Shown here: positions 1 through 4,484 of the stretch, piece after piece
Layout: the number at the start of each line of letters is the position of its first letter
Numbering within the stretch: the stretch's first letter is position 1
Origin: Candidatus Helarchaeota archaeon
Lineage (GTDB): Archaea > Asgardarchaeota > Lokiarchaeia > Helarchaeales > HEL-GB-A
Direction of reading: 5' to 3'
Length of the DNA: 5,932 nucleotides
NCBI GenBank assembly: GCA_016840125.1
Contig: JAEOSY010000659.1
Location: forward strand, 1 to 5,932
Made by a program: the position numbers and the translations under genes
Notes under the pieces: generated by a model
What the model saw: the letters and a program-made list of their open reading frames with translations, nothing else
What the model was told of the DNA's origin: nothing
The model's database searches: none

Positions 1-1
1 A

Positions 2-64
2 GACTACTTTAAAGCCATGGAGGAGGTGATGAAAAGAACAACAATGAAGAATAATTTTACTTGA
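2..64 (+). CDS. Possible 3' end of a plus-strand gene cut by the left window edge
   Basis: An open frame enters from the left edge and reads about 20 codons (DYFKAMEEVMKRTTMKNNFT) to a TGA stop at 62-64. The lysine- and glutamate-rich, amphipathic composition looks like the C-terminal helix of a real soluble protein, but 20 codons are too few to assign a family. Internal ATGs at 17, 29 and 44 are not credible starts: GGAGG sits directly against the ATG at 29 and the product would be only 11 residues. If real, the gene converges on the minus-strand ilvD remnant. It may equally be chance or another decayed fragment. Confidence 0.3.
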   Translation, partial: DYFKAMEEVMKRTTMKNNFT

Positions 65-89
65 CAGAAGCAAACTAGTATTTTATAAG
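61..89 (+). promoter_or_regulatory. Near-consensus sigma-70/sigma-A type promoter with no gene behind it
   Basis: TTGACA at 61-66 is a perfect -35 hexamer. It is followed by a 17-nt spacer and TATAAG at 84-89, which matches five of six bases of the -10 consensus. The -35 box overlaps the TGA stop of the possible upstream coding end. Just downstream, at 103-114, is a 12-bp AT-only palindrome (ATTAATATTAAT) that could be an operator or could be chance in AT-rich DNA. No plus-strand gene follows in the window, so the promoter is either orphaned by gene loss, drives a small RNA, or is a chance match. Confidence 0.4.
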
Positions 90-174
90 TAGTACATAAC
101 TAATTAATATTAATAGAAATATCAGCGTTTGTTACGTATAGATAGCCGAAATCCATCATCGAGCTATTTTTCAC

Positions 175-189
175 ATTGCGTATCGCAAT
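175..189. repeat. Perfect 6-bp inverted repeat with 3-nt loop
   Basis: ATTGCG-TAT-CGCAAT forms a compact GC-containing hairpin in an otherwise AT-rich stretch. No run of T residues follows on either strand, so it is not a classical intrinsic terminator. It could be a protein-binding site or part of a small RNA transcribed from the promoter at 61-89. Confidence 0.35.
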
Positions 190-243
190 CCAAAATTTAC
201 AAACAATTTTTATTCTTAAGTTCGTTTAAAATAGATTCGTAAG

Positions 244-280
244 CACAATCTATAAGAGGTTTGCCGTAAAAGGGATTGTG
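244..280. repeat. 7-bp inverted repeat with 23-nt spacer
   Basis: CACAATC at 244-250 is exactly complementary to GATTGTG at 274-280. The long spacer and AT-rich arms make a strong RNA hairpin unlikely, and chance occurrence is quite possible. The right arm overlaps the start of the protein-like scrap read on the minus strand from 280. Confidence 0.2.
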
Positions 281-374
281 TCATCACAGCCGATTTGGTA
301 GACAGATAGGTTTTTAGGCGCAAGGACAATTCGGGAAGTTCATATTTTCTTGATAATGGTCTCAATTCAAATAT

Positions 375-1044
375 CTATACTCTGCCATAACAGTTCTTTC
401 CAACAAACTGCTTTCTATAGGACTCCAGTAGTGGTGTTAGTTTTCTTTTCTGTATTTGAACATTTTTTAGCCTCTCTTTAATTTCTGCCTCACTTAACCT
501 AACATTCAATTTTCTGCTAGGAATATCTATCTCTATAATATCACCATCTCTTATTGCACCTATCGTTCCACTATTATAGGCTTCCATTTCCACGTGTCCA
601 ATGCAGGGTCCCGTAGTGGCACCTGAAAATCTTCCATCAGTTATTAAAGCCACTGTATTGTACCCTGCACCCTTTATTGCGTCGGTTGGAGTTAACATTT
701 CAGGCATTCCCGGAGCCCCAGCAGGCCCCTGGTATGGAAGTACCACAACATCTCCTTCTTCAATCTTTTTTTCTGCAATTGCATCGATCAGATCTTTTTC
801 TGTATAGAAAACTTTTGCGGGTCCTGAATGAACCTGCATCTCTGTTTTAACGGCAGTCTGCTTTACGATTGCGCTGCTTGCGATATTTCCTTTTAATACA
901 GCGATGCCTCCTTCAGAATGATATGCATTGTCAAGCGACCGAATAACATCATCGTTTAATACTTTCCCATCCTCAGCTATCTGCTTAATAGTTATTCCAT
1001 TCTTTCTTGGTTAATAATTTACCCTGGGCCTACAACTCATTTTC
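375..1044 (-). pseudogene. ilvD: Dihydroxy-acid dehydratase (IlvD/Edd family), 5'-truncated and frameshifted remnant
   Basis: Intact DHAD (about 550-560 residues in Firmicutes) dehydrates 2,3-dihydroxy acids in branched-chain amino acid synthesis. Here one frame runs without a stop from 1010 to the TAG at 375-377, 211 codons, and covers the C-terminal part: DDVIRSLDN, SEGGIAVLKGNIA, HSGPAKVF, GPAGAPGMPEML, then the conserved GRFSGATTGPCIGHV, which includes the catalytic-serine segment of the family. The only internal ATG (839) would yield a 154-residue fragment lacking the N-terminal iron-sulfur domain. Upstream of 1010 this frame hits TAA, but the family-like sequence continues in a second frame as AQGKLLTKK (1029 to about 1003), preceded by TAG at 1032-1030 and NEL. 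A frameshift near 1000-1010 and a nonsense codon are therefore both present. The remainder of the N-terminus is absent. The GPCIGHV form also occurs in sugar-acid dehydratase-like paralogs, so a biosynthetic role for the ancestor is not certain. Confidence 0.85.
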
Positions 1045-1060
1045 TTAAACAAAATTCTAA

Positions 1061-1246
1061 TCAGCGATGCTCGACTTCATGCACGTGCCTTTTTCCTCTT
1101 ACTCCAGCATTCATCGTGTTAAGCAGCAAGGGATATTATGTAGCGCCCGCCATTTCCTTGTCGATAAGAATCCGAAAAATTTCTTTACTTCCGTACAAAA
1201 TTCAAGTTATAGCATCCATAAGCTGTCCGACGAGTTCCTTTTTCAT
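1061..1246 (-). pseudogene. Cupin-domain protein, truncated remnant with two in-frame stops
   Basis: A textbook start (AAAGGAGGTG, then ATG at 1246-1244) opens MKKELVGQLMDAIT and meets TGA at 1204-1202. The same frame continues as a 21-codon stretch ending KEMAGAT, meets TAA at 1138-1136, and continues again as YPLLLNTMNAG followed by VRGKRHVHEVEHR to a TGA at 1063-1061. The last stretch fits the first half of cupin motif 1 (G-X5-H-X-H, then E and H), usually the metal-binding strand pair of small cupins. All three stretches are in one frame, so nonsense mutations rather than frameshifts account for the breaks. The second half of the cupin barrel is missing; the ilvD remnant begins about 17 bp later. 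The cupin call rests on about 24 residues read by eye. Substrate is unknown. Confidence 0.5.
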
Positions 1247-1252
1247 CCGTCA

Positions 1253-1258
1253 CCTCCT
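1253..1258 (-). promoter_or_regulatory. Ribosome binding site of the cupin remnant
   Basis: AGGAGG, within the longer AAAGGAGGTG, lies 6 nt before the ATG at 1246-1244. Its perfect preservation in front of a stop-riddled frame supports the choice of start and suggests the decay is recent, or that a 14-residue peptide is still translated. Confidence 0.55.
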
Positions 1259-1276
1259 TTCTCTTATTCGCATTAC

Positions 1277-1286
1277 TCGTATACGA
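1277..1286. repeat. 10-bp palindrome upstream of the cupin remnant
   Basis: TCGTATACGA is a perfect palindrome about 30 bp upstream of the cupin ATG, between the cupin remnant and the 3' end of the duplicated-domain gene. Position and symmetry would suit a repressor site for a promoter in this 97-bp gap, but no convincing -35/-10 pair was found, and a 10-bp palindrome can arise by chance. Confidence 0.2.
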
Positions 1287-1343
1287 AAAATGAAACTTTT
1301 CAAATTTATACCGATAGTGTTATCCAATATTGACCAATTTATG

Positions 1344-2237
1344 CTATAATTGCTTTAATATATCTTCTACCTGCTCATGAGTTAGCCTCAAATATTTCTC
1401 CTCTGCCAATGTTTCTTCAAGTCTGCTTTTCGTAAATACATCGAAAGCGATATCACCATCTTCGGGAAAATAGCCCACGAACTCTTTTTCGGCTGGTCTA
1501 ATGACCACATTTGGGTTATAATCCCATGCTATATCCCATACTTCCTCGGGATATGCAGTGAGAAAAACTATTTTACCCTGTTCTTTGCCATCAATCCCGT
1601 GGAACACACATGGGATGACATGATCCACCTTCCATCCAATTTGATCTAAGGCCTCAATAGTGAACATCTTTAAAATCCAAGGATCAAAATTAATTTCAAG
1701 ATTCGCATGAATGTGAGTATATAGGCCAGAATCTACCATTCGAAGAAGCTTTTTCCAGTGTGCTGACACAAAATAATTTCTGATTTCACGCTCTTCTTTT
1801 GGACCTACCGTTTTAAAATCAAATTGATTATAGAAGCTGTCCATGTGACTCTTACCCCAGCCAATGATATTCTTTCCCTCTTCACCATTAGACGGATCTG
1901 CAGGTTCTAAAACAACGTTAGGATTAAATCTCCACCACATATCAATCGCAGGTATATATAAGCTCCTCTCAGGGTTGTGTGGGTGAACGCTGTGTAACCC
2001 CGCCATGCCAGGTGCAGGAACAGTCGTGAGATCGATTTTCCTATCAAGGGTCATCCCTTTAAGTTCGAAATATCTCTCAATTAAATTGCATAAGGAATAG
2101 GCATCAATTTGATTCTCCCAATATAGATGAATGTGATAAACCTCTTCCTCAGTTTGCATAATCATTCTCATTAGCACTTGCCACTGATCAGATTTGAAAT
2201 ACCTGACTACATCGTGTATTATTCTTTCTTGCTCCAT
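1344..2237 (-). CDS. Unknown protein made of two tandem copies of one domain (297 residues)
   Basis: I do not recognise this family. The ATG at 2237 has AGGAGG 7 nt upstream, so the start is secure; it ends at TAG (1346-1344). The protein is an internal duplication. Copy A (about residues 9-114) and copy B (about 150-250) share YF-S--W--L-RM (13-25 and 155-167), HIH followed by an acidic residue (35-37 and 175-177), a Trp-Asp/Met-rich stretch, and NPNVV plus a PA-acidic tail (105-114 and 241-250). A linker with GWGKSHMDSFY joins them, and a charged tail of about 45 residues follows copy B. No signal peptide or membrane segment is visible, so it is probably cytoplasmic. The paired HIH motifs could bind metal or a cofactor, but that is speculation. 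It is the next gene after the methyltransferase on the same strand, across a 336-bp gap. It may be an accessory protein of the methyl-transfer cassette or unrelated. Confidence 0.85.
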   Translation of the reverse strand: MEQERIIHDVVRYFKSDQWQVLMRMIMQTEEEVYHIHLYWENQIDAYSLCNLIERYFELKGMTLDRKIDLTTVPAPGMAGLHSVHPHNPERSLYIPAIDMWWRFNPNVVLEPADPSNGEEGKNIIGWGKSHMDSFYNQFDFKTVGPKEEREIRNYFVSAHWKKLLRMVDSGLYTHIHANLEINFDPWILKMFTIEALDQIGWKVDHVIPCVFHGIDGKEQGKIVFLTAYPEEVWDIAWDYNPNVVIRPAEKEFVGYFPEDGDIAFDVFTKSRLEETLAEEKYLRLTHEQVEDILKQL

Positions 2238-2573
2238 GATCCTGCCTCCTAATCTTCGGGCGCTTTACGTTATGTCTGCGATTTCTCAATGTCCTTTTTA
2301 AATCTTTTCAGCTTTCATTGAAATTTAGGGTTATTCCAAAACTCGCGGTTGGCAACTCCAATTGTGATTTTTCAATCAATAATCGGTTAGATTTTATCAA
2401 AACTCCTTATTTATCTTTTTCTGGAAATAGACGATGCGCTCCCAAATGATAAGAAATACTAGTTACTCATTTTTTTTAGGAACAAAAAGTGGAAAATATA
2501 AATTCTCTAGAGCGCTAAAAAAATTTCTTTTGATTCCCATTAATACTTTTCTTTCCGATAGTCGATTCTTTTT
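2238..2573. other. 336-bp gap between the methyltransferase and the duplicated-domain gene
   Basis: No gene can be supported. Two weak minus-strand candidates were seen. One is a 25-codon frame with ATG at 2540-2538 and TAA at 2465-2463 (GGAAAG 10 nt upstream), lying in the same phase as the methyltransferase after its TAG stop. The other is a 30-codon frame from TTG at 2400-2398 to TGA at 2310-2308 behind AAGGAG. Neither resembles a known protein. The gap is long enough for a separate promoter for the downstream gene, but no clear -35/-10 pair, GC hairpin with T-run, or riboswitch consensus was found. CTCTAGAG with the adjacent AGCGCT (about 2503-2515) is palindromic but lacks a T-tract in the right place for a terminator. 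Confidence 0.45.
2245..2250 (-). promoter_or_regulatory. Ribosome binding site of the duplicated-domain protein
   Basis: AGGAGG lies 7 nt upstream of the ATG at 2237-2235, a consensus Shine-Dalgarno sequence that fixes the start and indicates an actively translated gene. Confidence 0.8.
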
Positions 2574-3689
2574 CTATGCCTTTATTGGAAGATGGCCATA
2601 TTTATCAATCAGCTCAACTATTCTACCTATTCGATTTATGTCACCATCAACTGGGAAATTATCACCCATTCCTAAAATAAAATTATAACCAGGAGCAATC
2701 TCTCTGAAAAGATTCATTATATAAGCATCAAATTCTTCATTACTATATTGTGGTTGAAAAAGTACAGCCGGTACCCCACCCCATATAACCACTTGATCAC
2801 CACAAGCTTTTTTAAATTCAGCATTGGTAACAGAGGTCATCGGTGCTGGTGACCACGCTTCACCAACATCGATTGTTGTTTCTAAAAACATGGGAATGAG
2901 CCTTCTCATTTCGCCATCAATATGAACTTGGGAAATTTTTTTATTGGCGTGTATAAATTCCACTACATCCTTAAACCAAGGCACAAAATACTTTTTGAAT
3001 ATTGGTGTATGGATATCGTCGCTCCAATTGCCACACACTTTAGGTATCTCTAACGGAGATTCCGTTAATATTTTTATCTCTTTCCAAGCAACCTCTTTCA
3101 TTAGCTCGTATAGGTGTTCAACTTTTTTTTGATGATCATAAAGCTCATAGAAGAATGTCTCGTAACCCATTATCCTCCGCATAATTGCCTGCATTGGAGA
3201 ATAACTTTCGCCGCAGATGACTAAACCATCTTCCTTGACTAAATTTTCAGCTTTGCGATAATCATCCAAATAGGGAACAAGAATTGTATTTTTAAGCAGA
3301 AAGTCGATCGCAGGATAATCTTTTATGCTCTTAAATGGGAATTCTAGCTCGTACTCAGTTGTTGCGCCCTCTTTCCAAAAAAGTGCTGTTTTTTTTGTCA
3401 AGATGCCCTTTGGTGTTCTAAACTCCATTGAAGTGTAATCAGAATATTTATCCACTACCACTTCGATATTTTTATATTCATATTTCCATAATTTGATGTT
3501 GCGAAGCTGTACCCCAGCACCTTGGTCACGTACAATATCGAGCATATTCCAATTCCGATACTTCTCCGGAAGGGTATCATGCGCTAGATGATAATTATAC
3601 CAAAGATCGATTCGTGCAACGAATGGAAGTTTATCTGTTTTCTGTTTTCGAGCAACTGCCAATATATTTTGTTTATGAGTAGGTTGCAA
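2574..3689 (-). CDS. UroD/MtaA-superfamily corrinoid methyltransferase (371 residues, TTG start)
   Basis: The protein belongs to the uroporphyrinogen decarboxylase superfamily in its methyltransferase branch (MtaA, MtbA, CmuA, O-demethylase components), not heme synthesis. These enzymes move methyl groups to or from a cobalamin protein in the cytoplasm. Recognisable parts are the N-terminal segment leading to LPFVARIDLWY, GESYSPMQAIMRR, VHIDGEMRRLIP (about 254-265), GEAWSPAPM, IWGGVPA (302-308) and FILGMGDNFPVDGD (337-350), ending in ELIDKYG as the family usually does. The zinc motif of MtaA/MtbA is H-x-C plus a distal G-C; here the matching positions read H255-I-D257 and G-D343, so the thiolate ligands appear to be missing. 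The frame stays open upstream to an ATG at 3836, but that stretch overlaps the corrinoid gene and is its out-of-frame shadow. The TTG at 3689 has AAGGGA 6 nt ahead and gives a normal family length. It lies 31 bp after the corrinoid gene, so the two are surely one operon. Substrate unknown; it could be the substrate-side (MT1) or the acceptor-side (MT2) enzyme. Confidence 0.85.
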   Translation of the reverse strand: MQPTHKQNILAVARKQKTDKLPFVARIDLWYNYHLAHDTLPEKYRNWNMLDIVRDQGAGVQLRNIKLWKYEYKNIEVVVDKYSDYTSMEFRTPKGILTKKTALFWKEGATTEYELEFPFKSIKDYPAIDFLLKNTILVPYLDDYRKAENLVKEDGLVICGESYSPMQAIMRRIMGYETFFYELYDHQKKVEHLYELMKEVAWKEIKILTESPLEIPKVCGNWSDDIHTPIFKKYFVPWFKDVVEFIHANKKISQVHIDGEMRRLIPMFLETTIDVGEAWSPAPMTSVTNAEFKKACGDQVVIWGGVPAVLFQPQYSNEEFDAYIMNLFREIAPGYNFILGMGDNFPVDGDINRIGRIVELIDKYGHLPIKA

Positions 3690-3695
3690 AGTCGA

Positions 3696-3701
3696 TCCCT
3701 T
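3696..3701 (-). promoter_or_regulatory. Ribosome binding site that decides the methyltransferase start
   Basis: AAGGGA lies 6 nt upstream of the TTG at 3689-3687, within the 31-bp gap after the corrinoid gene stop. No ATG or GTG in frame near this point gives a family-like N-terminus, so the TTG start is preferred over the long ATG form overlapping the previous gene. Confidence 0.5.
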
Positions 3702-3720
3702 AATAATTCTGCAATTAGCT

Positions 3721-4383
3721 TCAGTTAAATTTTGCGAGCCACTTCCGGCATAGTTCGGCCGCACTGGCACTGTCTGGACAATAAGCGTCAGCATTAATTT
3801 GATCCGCAAATTGCTGAGTAATCGGTGCTCCACCAACGATTATTTTTACAGTTGAGCGTAGATTTTCTTTTTCAAGAGCTACAATAACATTCTCCATTTC
3901 AACCATAGTTGTTGTAAGTAGCGATGATATACCTACTATATCTGGTTTATATTTTTTAACCCCTTTTACAAACGAGTCTCCTGAGACATTGGTTCCAAGA
4001 TCGATAACTTCAAAACCGACTCCATGCAGAAATTTAGCAACCAAATTCTTCCCAATGTCATGGATATCGTGAAGTACTGTGCCAATCACCACTCTTCCTA
4101 TGGTAGGAATGCCTCCAGAAACCAAATGTGGTTCGAGAAATTCAAGAGCTTTCTGTGCAACACGAGAAGAAAGTAACATATCAGGTATAAAATATTCTCC
4201 GCTGCTGAATTTATCTCCAACTATGACCATGGCTGGTTGAAGACCTTTAGTAATAAGCTCTTCTGGCTTAATGCCTTTTTCAATCCCCTCTTTAACTATT
4301 TCGATAGCTCTTTCAATATCTTTGTTTACCACTGCATCAATTAATCGTAAAAAACCAAAATTTTTATAAACGCTTGTTACCAT
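3721..4383 (-). CDS. Methyl-carrying corrinoid (cobalamin-binding) protein, MtbC/MttC/MtvC type
   Basis: This 220-residue protein carries the methyl group on cobalamin between two methyltransferases. It has the usual two-domain build. The N-terminal helical cap (about 13-88) includes IEKGIKPEELITKGLQPAM and DKFSSGEYFIPDML. The Rossmann B12-binding domain (about 96-217) has D106-I-H108-D-I-G111-K-N, with H108 as the expected lower cobalt ligand, then ISSLLTTTM (152-160) and VGGAPI (183-188). All three cobalamin signature elements are intact and the length is normal, so it should be functional. The ATG at 4383 is the only reasonable start: the frame upstream has no other start codon before a stop at 4413-4411. 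Its ribosome site is weak (GGGAG 13 nt upstream). It lies 101 bp after the flavoprotein gene, in AT-rich DNA where a promoter is possible but not clear, and 31 bp before the UroD-type methyltransferase. It resembles corrinoid proteins of methylamine and O-demethylase systems; the sequence alone does not say which substrate. Confidence 0.95.
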   Translation of the reverse strand: MVTSVYKNFGFLRLIDAVVNKDIERAIEIVKEGIEKGIKPEELITKGLQPAMVIVGDKFSSGEYFIPDMLLSSRVAQKALEFLEPHLVSGGIPTIGRVVIGTVLHDIHDIGKNLVAKFLHGVGFEVIDLGTNVSGDSFVKGVKKYKPDIVGISSLLTTTMVEMENVIVALEKENLRSTVKIIVGGAPITQQFADQINADAYCPDSASAAELCRKWLAKFN

Positions 4384-4484
4384 TTTTAATGATAGACTCC
4401 CATTATGTTTTCAATTCATTGAACCATTAAATATTCATTTATATTCAGATATTTGACGGACTAAAAATAATCAATCGATAATAA

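Larger units (their letters stand above)
65..374. other. Stretch without an intact gene, left of the ilvD remnant
   Basis: No convincing intact gene is present on either strand. It contains the -10 part of the promoter at 61-89, the 12-bp palindrome at 103-114, a short perfect hairpin at 175-189, a longer-looped inverted repeat at 244-280, and a minus-strand open stretch at 280-197 whose translation (HNPFYGKPLID followed by an acidic/basic helix-like tail) looks protein-like but is preceded by two consecutive stops (TGA TGA, 286-281) and an earlier TAA. This is most consistent with decayed coding sequence of unknown origin. I see no tRNA, rRNA, cobalamin riboswitch consensus or CRISPR repeat here. 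Confidence 0.5.

Noticed and set aside
601..807. Plus-strand open frame of 68 codons
   Set aside because: It lies opposite the ilvD-family remnant, whose minus-strand translation shows clear dehydratase motifs; the plus frame has no ribosome site or recognisable protein features.
1030..1032. Pyrrolysine at the TAG in the upstream ilvD-like frame
   Set aside because: The same region also has a frameshift and lacks its N-terminus; DHAD is not a pyrrolysine family.
1136..1204. Recoding (selenocysteine at TGA or similar) to make the cupin frame whole
   Set aside because: The frame is broken by both TGA and TAA and then truncated, no SECIS-like hairpin was seen after the TGA, and cupin domains do not need Sec there. 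Decay explains it better.
1067..1349. Two overlapping plus-strand open frames of 77-88 codons
   Set aside because: Both are low-complexity Ser/Phe/Ile/Tyr-rich translations opposite the cupin remnant and its upstream gap, without ribosome sites. The minus-strand reading has a perfect Shine-Dalgarno and cupin-like motif.
2339..2360. Sigma-54-like TTGGCA at the plus-strand GGTTGGCAACTCC
   Set aside because: The -12 GC element is not at the right spacing and no gene follows on that strand.
2308..2400. 30-codon minus-strand frame with TTG start behind AAGGAG
   Set aside because: Very short, non-ATG start, no recognisable similarity and no motif; chance in AT-rich DNA cannot be excluded.
2434..2688. 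Plus-strand open frame of 84 codons running from the gap into the methyltransferase 3' end
   Set aside because: Its second part is antisense to the conserved methyltransferase C-terminus, and its first part is Phe/Ser/Lys-rich AT-driven sequence with no ribosome site.
2944..3132. Plus-strand open frame of 62 codons
   Set aside because: It is antisense shadow of the methyltransferase central region; no ribosome site and no protein-like features.
4384..4484. Promoter or cobalamin riboswitch before the corrinoid gene
   Set aside because: A TATAAA is present but no suitably spaced -35 box, and none of the conserved B12-box sequence is visible in the 101 bp.
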